From the NCBI GenBank assembly GCA_016699755.1, contig CP065009.1, positions 1 through 64,000 on the forward strand: a DNA stretch of 64,000 bases, in the 5' to 3' direction. Both the position numbers and the translations under genes were made by a program. Shown in pieces: positions 1-8,203 of this stretch. The notes under the pieces are model-generated. The model was given only the letters and a program-made list of their open reading frames with translations. It searched no databases and had not been told where the DNA came from. Position 1 is the stretch's first letter. Every line of letters begins with the position of its first letter. The DNA comes from Candidatus Peregrinibacteria bacterium (GTDB lineage Bacteria > Patescibacteriota > Gracilibacteria > CAIRYL01 > GCA-016699755).

Positions 1-774
1 GGCAACTTGTTTTACTTCAATGCGCTCAATAATAGCACGAATATCTCGAAAGCGTGCGGCACGTTCAAATTCACGACGAGAGGCAGCCTCTTCCATTTCC
101 TTTTTGGCATATTTGCCAATATTCGTTGTGTTTCCTTTGAGAAACGAAACAAGCTCTCGAATATTTTTGGCGTATTCTTCTTGAGAAACGTGCGCATCAC
201 ATGGTGCGGTGCATCGTCGAATTTGATAGTCGAGACAGGGGATTTTCCGATTCTCAGGATTCGCGAGAGTCTTTCCTTCTGGTGAAATTTCTACTTTGCA
301 ATTTCGGAAACAGAGGATTTCTCGAAGAAAATCGAGCGTACTTCGAATATCTCCTGCTTTTGCGTATGGTCCAAAATAGGTTGCGCCATCATTCTCACGT
401 CGTCTTGTAAAAAGCACACAAGGAAAAGGTTCTTTGGTAATTTTTACATAGAGAAAATGCTTATCATCTCGCAAGAGTACATTATAAGGCGGTTGGTGTT
501 CGTGAACCAAATTTGCTTCGAGGAGAAGCGCCTCTGTTTCGTTTCGAGTAGTAGTATATTCAATTTTTGCTATTTTTGAGATGAGTTTCTTTGTTTTTGA
601 GGCATGAGCACTACCTTTTTGAAAATAACTTCGAACCCGATTTCGAAGATCCTTTGCTTTTCCGATATACAAAAGGTCTCCAGAATCATCAAAAAACCGA
701 TACACTCCTGATTCTTTTGGAAGTGTAGTGAGTGTTTTTTGTATTGCCGCTAAAAGAGGAATTTCTTCTTTCAT
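1..774 (-). CDS. uvrC: UvrABC excinuclease subunit C (N-terminal part, cut by window edge)
   Basis: UvrC makes the two incisions in nucleotide excision repair together with UvrA and UvrB. The 258 visible residues start at an ATG at 774. A GIY-YIG nuclease domain covers about residues 15-95 (GVYRFF, then LLYIGKAKDLRNRVRSYF). The conserved RCTAPC stretch lies near residue 190, and the UvrB-binding UVR motif begins near 225 (EEAASRREFERAARFRD). The frame stays open to base 1, so the UvrC/RNase H endonuclease and HhH domains lie outside the window. It is the last visible member of a minus-strand series ftsE-uvrC, with 90 bases between them. Family assignment is secure; only the missing C-terminus cannot be judged. 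Confidence 0.95.
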   Translation of the reverse strand, partial: MKEEIPLLAAIQKTLTTLPKESGVYRFFDDSGDLLYIGKAKDLRNRVRSYFQKGSAHASKTKKLISKIAKIEYTTTRNETEALLLEANLVHEHQPPYNVLLRDDKHFLYVKITKEPFPCVLFTRRRENDGATYFGPYAKAGDIRSTLDFLREILCFRNCKVEISPEGKTLANPENRKIPCLDYQIRRCTAPCDAHVSQEEYAKNIRELVSFLKGNTTNIGKYAKKEMEEAASRREFERAARFRDIRAIIERIEVKQVA

Positions 775-864
775 TAGGCGTTGGGAATAAAGTCAAACAT
801 AGTTTTTGCGGAAAAGTCAAAAAGACCTCTGCGCATCGTGACGCAAGAATAAAACTGTTTTGAT

Positions 865-1545
865 TTACTCTGGATACTTTCCATGAGAAATATCACTCAT
901 AATTTTTGCATCTTTTAGGTGAAGCACACGAGGGCGAATGGTATTTACAATATTTTTATTATGGGTTGAGAGCAGAATAGTAATACCATCCTCTTTATTG
1001 AGAGAGTGAAGCATGTCTCCAATATCCCTTGCTCCAGCGGGATCAAGATTTCCTGTGGGCTCATCTGCGAGCAGAAGTGATGGGCGATGAACAAGCGCAC
1101 GCGCAATAGCGACCCGTTGCTGTTCTCCTCCAGAAAGTTGTTCTGGAAATTTATGTTGAGCATCCGAAAGCCCAACTCTATTGAGTACAGTGGGAACGCG
1201 TTCTTCAATTTCTGCGTCGCTATTTCCACATACTTCCATGGCAAAGGCGACATTTTCAAAAACATTTTTCCGAGGAAGGAGTTTGAAATCTTGGAAAATA
1301 ACCCCCATTGATCGACGAAGAAGTTGGAGTTCAGAAGTGCTTAAAAGTCCAACATGAAAACCATCTACTTCCACACTTCCCGAGTCTGGTTTTTCCGCAC
1401 CAATAAGAAAATGGAGAAGTGTTGATTTCCCAACTCCAGAAACACCTGTAAGTGCAACAAATTCTCCTCCTTGGATTTCAATATTAATACGATCGAAGAG
1501 CAATTTTAGTCCGTATTCTTTGGAGATGTTTCGAAAACGAATCAT
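865..1545 (-). CDS. ftsE: Cell-division ABC transporter ATPase FtsE
   Basis: FtsE is the cytoplasmic ATPase that with the membrane protein FtsX controls septal peptidoglycan hydrolases. The 226-residue protein has the full ABC set: Walker A GVSGVGKST near 35, Q-loop FQDFKLLP near 85, signature LSGGEQQR near 138, Walker B LLLADEPTG near 160 and the switch histidine in LLSTHNK near 192. The short length and the DFKLLP Q-loop context fit FtsE rather than an export ATPase. ftsX normally follows ftsE directly, but here uvrC follows after 90 bases and no ftsX is visible in the window. A LolD-like macrolide-type ATPase is the alternative. RecJ lies 81 bases upstream on the same strand. Confidence 0.85.
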   Translation of the reverse strand: MIRFRNISKEYGLKLLFDRINIEIQGGEFVALTGVSGVGKSTLLHFLIGAEKPDSGSVEVDGFHVGLLSTSELQLLRRSMGVIFQDFKLLPRKNVFENVAFAMEVCGNSDAEIEERVPTVLNRVGLSDAQHKFPEQLSGGEQQRVAIARALVHRPSLLLADEPTGNLDPAGARDIGDMLHSLNKEDGITILLSTHNKNIVNTIRPRVLHLKDAKIMSDISHGKYPE

Positions 1546-1626
1546 GTCAGTGAAAACGCAAGAATGAGTATGTCAGGAAATGCTGTTTGAAACAATACAG
1601 AGTTCTCGCAAGAAGCATAGAAATGA

Positions 1627-3318
1627 TCACGTTGGATGTCGTGCGTCTACAATTTTGAGTCGCACTTCTCGCCTTCCGTTCCATGAGCGTATTTCTGGGG
1701 AAACAAGGATGTCTAGTGGTACGCTTCGCATGTTTTCGGGAAGAATATCCGCAAAACGAAATGCAATGCACGAAAATCGTCCACTCTTATGAAGAATTTC
1801 CGCGGCAAGATGACTCTTGTCTTGTCCAACGGATCGCGCTTCTTGTAAGTGTATCTTTTGAATTCCAAATATGGGAGCAGCGTTTCCTGCGCCAAATGGT
1901 TCAGCGGAAAAAACTTCGGAAAAATCTTTCTCCAAAAAATGTTCCGGCTCTACAAAAAAGTCTACTTCCATGCTCGGACCATCTGGAGAACTTCCGCGTT
2001 TCGTTTGTGCTAATTTGTAAAATGCTTCTCGAAATGTATTGCATTTTTCTTCCTTTATAGAAAATCCTGCCGCCGCCGCATGTCCTCCCCATTTTTCTAA
2101 AAGATGCCCGAGCTCAGAAAGTGCATGAGAAAAATGAAAATCTTCTGGTCCGCGGCAACTTGCCGTTAAAAAACCAAGTCGGTCAGATTTTGAAAGAATC
2201 ACTGTTGGACGATGATATTTTTCTGCCACTCTTGCGGCGACAAGTCCAGCAACACCCGAAAAAAACTCTTTTCGAAAAAGGCAAAATGCTGGTGCCTTGG
2301 CATCAGCGATTTCCTTTTCTGCCAGTTGAACAAGCCGATCGGTTTCTTCTCGTCGCTTTCCGTTGAGCTCTTCCAAAAGAAATGCATATTCTTCTGAGTA
2401 TCGTGGATCGCCTACGAGAAGTTCAAATGAAATATCTGGGCGGGCAAGTCTGCCAGAAGCGTTGAGACGAGGTGCGAGGAAAAAAGCAATTGCTTCGGCA
2501 TTTACGTCTTCTGGGCGAATGCGAGCAGAAGTAAGAAGTGCCTTAAGCCCCGGATGCTTTGTTGTTCGTAAATGCGAAATACCAAGGTGCGTAATAATCC
2601 GGTTTTGTCCGCTAAGCTTTCCTACATCCGCCACGGTTCCAAGGACAGCAAGTTCTAAGAGTTGAGAAAGGATGGCATCAATATTTTTTCCAGAGAAGGT
2701 TTTTTGGAGAAGAAGCATTGCCAAAAAAAATGCCACTCCGGCGCCGGTAATATCCCACGTATCATCTTTTGGATTTCCGAGGTGTGGATGAAGAAGGGCA
2801 ACAACCGGTGGAAGTATTTCTGGAAGTGTGTGATGATCGGTGACAATGGTGTCAATACCAAGTGTATTACCGAACGAAATGGTATCTGCGCATTTTGATC
2901 CGCAGTCTACTGTAATAACCAAAGTTTCTCCGGCGGATTTTGCTTCACGATAAGCAGTTTGTGAAAGTCCATAGCCTTCTGCTCGAGAGGGGAGTCGAAC
3001 TCGTGCTTTTGCGCCGATAATTCGCAAGGCATGAAAAAGAAGTGCGCTTCCGCTCATTCCATCGAGATCAAAGTCTCCAAAGACAAGAATTTTTTCTCCT
3101 TCTTTCACAGCCTTAAAAATTCGTTCCGCCGACTCTTCTGCTCCACAGAGGCTTTTGGGATCAGCAAGATCAGAAAGCGTAGGCGGAGAAAGCGCTTCTT
3201 TTGAAAAATTGCGAATGCGACAAAAGGCAGAGAAAACCGATTCCTCCGGTTTTTTTTCTCCGAGAATACGCCAAGTTTTTCCAGTGAGAGATATAGGTTT
3301 ATTCACGGAGAGAAGCAT
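1627..3318 (-). CDS. recJ: Single-stranded-DNA 5'-3' exonuclease RecJ
   Basis: RecJ degrades single-stranded DNA 5' to 3' in recombination and mismatch repair. At 563 residues it is of usual length. The DHH phosphoesterase domain shows motif I as GDFDLDGMSG near 80 (a DFD variant of the common DYD), an Asp in ITVDCGSK near 135, and the family signature TDHHTLPE near 160. The DHHA1 domain carries GVAGLVAARVAEKYHRP around 360 and GGHAAAAGFS near 415. A C-terminal OB-like part (residues about 450-563) closes the protein. The start ATG is followed by MLLSVNKPISLTGKTWR. The gene is followed by ftsE in the same direction and stands apart from leuB by about 100 bases. Confidence 0.93.
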   Translation of the reverse strand: MLLSVNKPISLTGKTWRILGEKKPEESVFSAFCRIRNFSKEALSPPTLSDLADPKSLCGAEESAERIFKAVKEGEKILVFGDFDLDGMSGSALLFHALRIIGAKARVRLPSRAEGYGLSQTAYREAKSAGETLVITVDCGSKCADTISFGNTLGIDTIVTDHHTLPEILPPVVALLHPHLGNPKDDTWDITGAGVAFFLAMLLLQKTFSGKNIDAILSQLLELAVLGTVADVGKLSGQNRIITHLGISHLRTTKHPGLKALLTSARIRPEDVNAEAIAFFLAPRLNASGRLARPDISFELLVGDPRYSEEYAFLLEELNGKRREETDRLVQLAEKEIADAKAPAFCLFRKEFFSGVAGLVAARVAEKYHRPTVILSKSDRLGFLTASCRGPEDFHFSHALSELGHLLEKWGGHAAAAGFSIKEEKCNTFREAFYKLAQTKRGSSPDGPSMEVDFFVEPEHFLEKDFSEVFSAEPFGAGNAAPIFGIQKIHLQEARSVGQDKSHLAAEILHKSGRFSCIAFRFADILPENMRSVPLDILVSPEIRSWNGRREVRLKIVDARHPT

Positions 3319-3419
3319 ATTTTTCCAATGTGATTTTGTAAATTGAATATGTATGAAAACTAAAATGGCAAAGAGTGGAGAGATCGCAGAAAAGCGAATC
3401 CGAATGCAAAAAAATCACA

Positions 3420-4496
3420 CTAGGTTCTTGAAATCCGCTTCTCAAGTTCTATTCCCATTTCTTCAGTTCCTACTTTTTTATCTCCCTCTTGAAAAATATC
3501 CACTGTTCGAAATCCTTCTATAAGGGTTTCGTCAATGGCATGTTCTATGGCTTTTGCTTCTTCTAAAAGTCCAAAACCGAGTTCAAGCATCATAGCGACA
3601 GAACGAATTTGAGCGATGGGGTTTGCAATATCCTTTCCTGCAATGTTTGGTGCACTTCCGCCCATGGGTTCAAAAAGTCCAAATCCCTTTTCGTTTACAC
3701 TCGCACTTGCCTGCATCCCAATGGATCCCGAAATTTGCGCTGACTCATCGCTCAAAATATCTCCAAAGAGATTTCCGGTGAGAAAAACATCAAAATCTCT
3801 TGGACGAGTAAGAATCTGCATAGTGGCATTATCAATATAAAGATGCTCTAACGCTACATCTGGAAACATATTTTGATGAACTTCTTCCACTATTGTTCGC
3901 CAAAATTTTGAGGTTTGCAGTACATTTGCCTTGTCGACATTCGTTACTTTCCCCTTTCGCTTTTGTGCGGCGGAAAACGCAACTTTGGCAATGCGTTCTA
4001 TTTCTTCCCGTTTATATATCATGAGATCTGAGGCGAAGGTTTTGCCGTCTCCTTCTTTCTCTCCGAAATAGACATCTCCCGTGAGTTCGCGAACAACAAG
4101 GTATGAAAAGCCCTCTCCGATGATACTCTCTTTAAGTGGACTAAACGCAGAAAGTGTTTTCGAAACTCCCGCCGGACGAAGATTTGCGAAGAGGTCAAAA
4201 TGTTTTCGAAGAGGAAGGAGTGCGCCGGTTTCTGGTCTTTTTTCTGCGGGGAGATGATCCCACTTTTGTCCGCCTACGGATCCAAAAAGAATAGCATCCG
4301 ATTGCTCACATGCTTCTCGTGTTTTGGCTGGAAGTGGCTCTCCAAAATGATCAATCGCCGCGCCTCCAACGTGACGAAATATGAGATTAAATTCGTGCTG
4401 AAATTCCATTTCTATTTTTTTGAGAATCCGGATCGCCTGATTCATGACTTCTGGTCCAATGCCATCCCCAGGAAGTACCGCAATTGTTTTTTGCAT
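3420..4496 (-). CDS. leuB: 3-isopropylmalate dehydrogenase
   Basis: LeuB oxidatively decarboxylates 3-isopropylmalate with NAD+ in leucine biosynthesis. The 358 residues match the usual length. Visible are the N-terminal IAVLPGDGIGPEVM, the LeuB-type substrate loop GSVGGQKWDHLPAEKRPETGAL (Arg residues for the carboxylate; shown split here only as a landmark near 72-93), the VRELTGDVYFGE stretch near 138, KANVLQTSKFWR near 190, the metal-site aspartates in LFGDILSDESAQISGSIG near 245, and the NAD loop EPMGGSAPNIAGKDIANP near 277. Leucine synthesis genes are unusual in strongly reduced CPR genomes, and no leuA, leuC or leuD is in view, so a role as a related beta-decarboxylating dehydrogenase is possible. 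It lies directly next to the left integron boundary. Confidence 0.9.
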   Translation of the reverse strand: MQKTIAVLPGDGIGPEVMNQAIRILKKIEMEFQHEFNLIFRHVGGAAIDHFGEPLPAKTREACEQSDAILFGSVGGQKWDHLPAEKRPETGALLPLRKHFDLFANLRPAGVSKTLSAFSPLKESIIGEGFSYLVVRELTGDVYFGEKEGDGKTFASDLMIYKREEIERIAKVAFSAAQKRKGKVTNVDKANVLQTSKFWRTIVEEVHQNMFPDVALEHLYIDNATMQILTRPRDFDVFLTGNLFGDILSDESAQISGSIGMQASASVNEKGFGLFEPMGGSAPNIAGKDIANPIAQIRSVAMMLELGFGLLEEAKAIEHAIDETLIEGFRTVDIFQEGDKKVGTEEMGIELEKRISRT

Positions 4497-4559
4497 ATTT
4501 TAAAAAAATACAGGGCGAGAATAGCACAGTGGGAAGTTTTTTTGTGTTTTTTTTGAAAA

Positions 4560-4808
4560 TCAAAAATGCACTTTTTCAGGAATTTTTTGCACTTCTCAAT
4601 AATTTATATTTTGGCTCACAGAAGAAGCAGCAATATTTCTTTTTGTGAACTGATATGAATAGTTTTTTATATTTTCTTCATTAAAATTGCCAATGTCATT
4701 TGTTTTGTAGCGAAAGTATCTTTCCAAATATGAAAGATACGATTATATAGTTTTTTGACTATATTTTTGTATGGAAAGTTTTCGTCGAATTTTTTCTAAA
4801 AACTCCAT
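4560..4808 (-). pseudogene. Decayed integrase N-terminus (left platform)
   Basis: Reading the minus strand from an ATG at about 4808 gives MEFLEKIRRKLSIQKYSQKTI, then a TAA, then in the same frame SYLSYLERYFRYKTNDIGNF, EENIKNY and AASSVSQNINY before a TGA near 4596. This aligns along its length with residues 1-70 of the intact recombinase at 60980-61792 (MENLLQKFSRELSIRKYSSH, EEHIKDYLFYLEQKGYSASFLNQN). The rest of the gene, including all catalytic residues, is gone before leuB. It sits immediately behind an attI-like site and points away from the cassette array, the arrangement expected of an integron integrase. Similarity was judged by eye; it is clear for about 70 residues. Confidence 0.8.
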
Positions 4809-4824
4809 ATCTCAAAAATACAAT

Positions 4825-4884
4825 AAATTCGCATATCCTGCAAATATTATTTTGACAAAAATATTTTATTCGCATATTTTTGAG
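4825..4884 (+). other. attI-like site, left copy
   Basis: This 60-base AT-rich sequence separates the decayed integrase from the first cassette. It is repeated without a mismatch, inverted, at 60891-60950, between the intact recombinase and its first cassette. It contains two direct copies of ATTCGCATAT (near 4828 and 4869), the layout of recombinase accessory sites, and ends in GAG followed by TTAGCC, the presumed G/TT exchange point at 4884/4885. The attI function is inferred from position and duplication. Confidence 0.7.
4852..4880 (+). promoter_or_regulatory. Pc-like promoter inside left attI
   Basis: TTGACA at 4852-4857 and TATTTT at 4875-4880 are separated by 17 bases and read into the cassette array. 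The position corresponds to the common cassette promoter Pc of integrons. The same promoter is present in the inverted right copy. Confidence 0.65.
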
Positions 4885-5051
4885 TTAGCCTAAATCGCTT
4901 CGCTTCGCTTGCGATTCAGGCTAATGGGCGGCGGCTACGCCTCGTCAGACTTCATCGCTCGCAAAGCTCGCGACTTCGTCTAACTCGGTATATCCGAAAC
5001 GCCCCTCTGAAACTTCGTTTCCTCGGGACGCATCGGATATACCGCCGCCCA
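4885..5051 (+). repeat. 167-bp ORF-less mini-cassette, unit 1
   Basis: This is the reference copy of a GC-rich unit found seven times intact or nearly so in the left array, once in the right array and as two fragments. It opens with a hairpin TTAGCCTAAATCGC / GCGATTCAGGCTAA. Then follows a long stem GGGCGGCGG / CCGCCGCCC closing just before the next cassette start. Inside is a second palindrome CGGTATATCCG / CGGATATACCG around a 37-base core, preceded by GTCTAAC, a perfect 5' core site. GGCTAAT near the start and A/TTATAC at the end pair with each other, so the unit behaves like a cassette that consists almost only of an attC site. Confidence 0.8.
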
Positions 5052-5158
5052 TTATACGCAATTCAAAAAATATTTTTCTTTTAATAAGGAATTTTGATAG
5101 GCTTTTAAAATAAGGAATAAATTTGTTTTTTAATTTTTAAAGAGGGGGATAATCGGAT

Positions 5159-5198
5159 AACTCACTTGCTCCAAGTATTCGCAAGTGAGTTGTTTTTT
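5159..5198 (+). terminator. Rho-independent terminator upstream of the restriction-modification genes
   Basis: An 11-bp perfect stem AACTCACTTGC / GCAAGTGAGTT with a short loop is followed by TGTTTTTTAT. It lies at the head of the first gene cassette, between attI-derived transcription and the controller gene, and would isolate the restriction genes from read-through. Confidence 0.8.
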
Positions 5199-5205
5199 AT
5201 AAAAT

Positions 5206-5258
5206 GCTAACTTTAGTGTGTAGAACTATAGTAGTCAAAGAAATATACTATAGTTAGC
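5206..5258 (+). promoter_or_regulatory. Controller-protein operator region in front of the C and R genes
   Basis: GCTAACTTTAGT (5206-5217) and its near reverse complement ACTATAGTTAGC (5247-5258) face each other, with a further ACTATAGT at 5225-5232. This is the paired-palindrome layout of C-box operators of controller proteins. The same GCTAACTTTAGT occurs at 7582-7593 in front of the divergent methyltransferase gene, which ties both promoters to the small HTH protein encoded at 5281. Confidence 0.7.
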
Positions 5259-5280
5259 TTTACTGATAATCAATAAATTG

Positions 5281-5490
5281 ATGAGCAAAGAAATTCTAGT
5301 TCAATTTGGCAGAAAAGTTAGAGAAGAAAGATTAAAACAAGGTCTTTCTCAAGAAGAACTTGCCTCAAAGGCTGGCGTTCATCGAACTTACATTGGAATG
5401 ATAGAGAGAGCAGAAAAAAATATTACTCTTGAAAATATTGAGAAAATTGCAAAAGCTTTAGAAATTAAAATTAGTAATTTCTTTATATAA
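5281..5490 (+). CDS. XRE-family HTH protein, probable restriction-modification controller (C protein)
   Basis: The 69-residue protein is a single helix-turn-helix domain (FGRKVREERLKQGLSQEEL, ASKAGVHRTYIGMIERAEKN, NITLENIEKIAKALEI), the size and form of C proteins that time expression of restriction genes. The ATG at 5281 is preferred over an in-frame TTG just before it. The endonuclease gene starts 11 bases after the stop on the same strand and the methyltransferase lies convergently beyond it. The operator-like repeats upstream, also found before the methyltransferase, support autoregulation. The function follows from family and context; the exact operator contacts are inferred. Confidence 0.85.
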   Translation: MSKEILVQFGRKVREERLKQGLSQEELASKAGVHRTYIGMIERAEKNITLENIEKIAKALEIKISNFFI

Positions 5491-5500
5491 AAATTTATAA

Positions 5501-6274
5501 ATGACAAAATATATATTCAAAAATTCGCATGGCATAAGGTTTAAAGGGAAAAATGAATCTCTCTTTTTAGATATGGAAATCATAAAAAATGCACTTAGAC
5601 TCACTAATGAAAATATGGATGTTTTGAAAGAGAAAGTTCCTGATTTATTTGAAATACTAGGAATGAGAAATTTAAGTGCATTTGTTGGAGAAATGTTTGT
5701 AAGTTCAATGGCGAAATCATCAAGCAAACTTTTAATTAAAAATCCTCATCAAGATGGTTATCCAGATTTGCTTGTTATGACACAGGAAGGAAAGAATCTT
5801 TGGGAAAAATTAGAGGGAAACCATCAAGATAAAGGTCCATTTAGCAATTTTGAAACTGGGGGGATGGAGGTTAAGTCAACGTGTGGAAGTGTTCCGACAC
5901 CTGCGCAATTAAGAAAAAAAGGCTTAAGAAAACCTGAAATTGGAGATTCCAGAATTGATTTTGTTCGAGGTTATGATTGGAAGGCACATCATCGTGAAAC
6001 TAATAATTTAATTGGAATATTTTGGGATTTTATAGATGAAAAACCAGTGATTTGTGGTTTATTTTATGGAGAAAACTTAGAAGAAAATGATTGGGGTAAA
6101 ATTGTTCAACCAAAACAAGGTGGAGGTAGAACTACAAGTGTATCAATTATGGCTCGACCAGGTATTTACAAAATGTATCAAAGCTGGATTGCTGTTATTG
6201 ATGATCCTCGTTATATCAAATTTTTTGATAAGTACAATCGAGCAAGCTTAATTGAGGATTTTCTGAATAACTAG
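5501..6274 (+). CDS. Type II restriction endonuclease, PD-(D/E)XK fold
   Basis: The 257-residue protein lies between a C protein and a cytosine-5 methyltransferase, which marks it as the restriction enzyme. A PD-(D/E)XK-type active site is visible: DGYPDLLVM near 85-93 and GGMEVKSTCG near 123-132 (D..ExK). The stretch resembles what I remember of ScaI-type endonucleases, but that memory is weak and ScaI pairs with a different methylase class. The recognition sequence cannot be read from the protein. Codon use is AT-rich, like the other cassette genes and unlike recJ or leuB. It ends 5 bases before the methyltransferase stop on the other strand, so the two genes converge. Confidence 0.8.
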   Translation: MTKYIFKNSHGIRFKGKNESLFLDMEIIKNALRLTNENMDVLKEKVPDLFEILGMRNLSAFVGEMFVSSMAKSSSKLLIKNPHQDGYPDLLVMTQEGKNLWEKLEGNHQDKGPFSNFETGGMEVKSTCGSVPTPAQLRKKGLRKPEIGDSRIDFVRGYDWKAHHRETNNLIGIFWDFIDEKPVICGLFYGENLEENDWGKIVQPKQGGGRTTSVSIMARPGIYKMYQSWIAVIDDPRYIKFFDKYNRASLIEDFLNN

Positions 6275-6278
6275 AGAC

Positions 6279-7559
6279 CTATCCTTCTATGATTCCCATC
6301 AAGTTTTTTATTATTACATAGATTCCTTTTGGAGGAATGCTTTCGCCTATTACCTCTCGTATAACTGTATCAGGAGCCTTTTCACTATTAGAAAAAAGCC
6401 ACTTATAATTAAATTCATTGAGCGTATGTAAAGCAAATGCTTCATAAAGAGAAAGTACTCTATTTTGATTCGGATGAATTTTATGATCGCTACTAGGATA
6501 ACACAAATTAGTTGTTAAGGTTGGAGAAGGTAAATCCCATGACATTCTTTTATATGCACTTGTGTATCCAGACATAATTCGCTTCTTTCCATCATTTTTT
6601 ATAGTAAATGGTCTTGGTAAGAGTTCTCCACATTTTTCACAGTATAAAGGAGTGTGACCATTCGCTCGATTTATTCCATGCTTATCTTTAGATGCTCCGT
6701 GAATAGGATTATCTGAATGCTTACATTTAGGGTTTATGCATTGATTATCAAAAGCTCCTTTTTCTGGCGGTGTGTTAGAAATCCAGATATATTTTTTAGG
6801 ATCAAGGACAGGGACTCGATGATAAGGTATTTCAGAACATGCCAACTCTTTATTTTTACCATCAAGTTTCGGAAATGCTGCAATTGTATCTCTAACAGTT
6901 TTCCATTTTTTTTGTTTTCTCTTAGGTGTCTTATTATGAGTTTTTCTAGGTATTAAAGTATTAAAAGATTCATAATATTTTTTTATATTTTCACCTCTTG
7001 AATAAATTGTAATTAACCTAGATCGTCTCTGAGGAACTCCAAAATCTGCAAACTGAACAACTTCAGGTTTCCCTACATAGGTATCTCCTAATTCCTTTTC
7101 TATATACTCAATAATATTTATTATATTACCATCTTCATCTTCAATGCATGTATTTATCATCTCCGGCACATTTTCAAATACTACAGTTCTTGGATTTAAG
7201 GCTTTGATAATCTTTAATGTTGGAATAATCAACCTATTTCGTTCATCAAATTTTGGCTTCTTTCCATCTCTTATCCCTTTAAGCAATTTTCCCTGCCCAT
7301 TTTTTGACATACCTTGACAAGGAGGTGTCGCAAACAAAAAGTCTAACTCAGAACCATTTAATTTTTTATTGGTCGCCCTGATAATATCTTCACTCTTATC
7401 CCAAATATCACCATGTATCATTTCAGTATTAGGGAAGTTATATCTATGCAATTTTACTCTTGATTCAATGATTTCATTCGCAACTAAAATATCAATGCCT
7501 AGCTTTTTTATTGCTATGTCCCCAATTCCTCCTGATGAAAAAAGTGTAATGGCTTTCAT
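6279..7559 (-). CDS. DNA (cytosine-5-)-methyltransferase with zinc-ribbon-like insert
   Basis: It transfers methyl groups to C5 of cytosine and protects the host from the neighbouring endonuclease. Motif I appears as ITLFSSGGIGD at the N-terminus, motif IV as FATPPCQGMS near 77 with the catalytic Cys of PCQ, motif VI as VVFENVPEM near 124, and motif VIII as QRRSRLITI near 172. The target-recognition region (about 225-340) contains CINPKC and CEKCGE pairs that look like a zinc-binding insert, which is unusual for this class. Motifs IX/X (VLSLYEAFALHTL, near 375, and IGESIPP near 408) complete the enzyme. The 426 residues are full length. It is transcribed towards the endonuclease from a promoter region that contains the shared operator at 7582. 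Confidence 0.93.
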   Translation of the reverse strand: MKAITLFSSGGIGDIAIKKLGIDILVANEIIESRVKLHRYNFPNTEMIHGDIWDKSEDIIRATNKKLNGSELDFLFATPPCQGMSKNGQGKLLKGIRDGKKPKFDERNRLIIPTLKIIKALNPRTVVFENVPEMINTCIEDEDGNIINIIEYIEKELGDTYVGKPEVVQFADFGVPQRRSRLITIYSRGENIKKYYESFNTLIPRKTHNKTPKRKQKKWKTVRDTIAAFPKLDGKNKELACSEIPYHRVPVLDPKKYIWISNTPPEKGAFDNQCINPKCKHSDNPIHGASKDKHGINRANGHTPLYCEKCGELLPRPFTIKNDGKKRIMSGYTSAYKRMSWDLPSPTLTTNLCYPSSDHKIHPNQNRVLSLYEAFALHTLNEFNYKWLFSNSEKAPDTVIREVIGESIPPKGIYVIIKNLMGIIEG

Positions 7560-7581
7560 TTAGTTGTTTTAATTTTAAAAT

Positions 7582-7593
7582 GCTAACTTTAGT
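7582..7593 (-). promoter_or_regulatory. Single controller-protein half site before the methyltransferase
   Basis: GCTAACTTTAGT, with the flanking AAAAT and TAGT context, is the same as at 5206-5217 but here lies on the opposite side relative to its gene. One half site here against a paired site at the C/R promoter would allow different strengths of control. Confidence 0.55.
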
Positions 7594-7644
7594 ATACAAA
7601 AGAGGGTTATATGATGCAAGTGTTTTATCGGAGAAAAATAAGGA

Positions 7645-7693
7645 GTTTTGAAAAATGGAATTCACCCCTGACCCCTCTTCCATTTTTCAAAAC
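7645..7693 (+). repeat. Conserved cassette-tail stem-loop
   Basis: A 16-bp perfect stem (GTTTTGAAAAATGGAA / TTCCATTTTTCAAAAC) closes a loop rich in ACCCC. Copies at 9268-9317 and 56468-56521 keep the stem although its sequence changes. The 125 bases that follow, up to the attC, are about 90% identical to the tail of the right-hand cassette near 56341-56467. It may be a terminator or a structured RNA. Confidence 0.75.
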
Positions 7694-7815
7694 AAAAAAC
7701 AAATTTATGAATAAGAAAAAGCCTATCAAAATGAAATTTATGGAAAAATATTTTTTGAACTTCTCGCTGTCGCTCGACCACGTTGCACTCTCGCTCCGTA
7801 AACTCCGCTCGGGGC

Positions 7816-7929
7816 GTATAACACAGTATATCTGGCTCGCTCGTGCCCTCGCTCGACCCATATTTGCCAAAAAATAATTGATTTTAAAAGGAATTTTTGG
7901 CAAACATCAGATATACTGAAACGTTAGCC
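7816..7929 (+). other. attC-like site of cassette 1 (cassette 5052-7923)
   Basis: GTATAAC opens the site and G/TTAGCC closes it. The outer stem CAGTATATCTG / CAGATATACTG is perfect over 11 bp and an inner TTTGCCAAAA / TTTTTGGCAAA stem fills the loop. The cassette begins TTATACGC and the site begins GCGTATAA, the reciprocal match expected after excision and re-insertion of a circle. Confidence 0.8.
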
Positions 7930-8090
7930 TAAATCGCTTCGCTTCGCTTGCGATTCAGGCTAATGGGCGGCGGCTACGCCTCGTCAGACTTCATCGCTCG
8001 CAAAGCTCGCGACTTCGTCTAACTCGGTATATCCGAAACGCCCCTCTGAAACTTCGTTTCCTCGGGACGCATCGGATATACCGCCGCCCA
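7924..8090 (+). repeat. 167-bp mini-cassette, unit 2
   Basis: This copy is the same as unit 1 over its 167 bases, in the same orientation. It stands between the restriction-modification cassette and the lipoprotein cassette; the next cassette starts TTATATG. Confidence 0.85.
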
Positions 8091-8203
8091 TTATATGACA
8101 TATTTTTGAAAAAATTTAGAATAATGATTTTTGTTACTCAGACTTTTAGAATAATAAGGAATTTTTGATTTTTTTTCTTTTTAAAAGAGGGGCTTTAAAA
8201 GGT

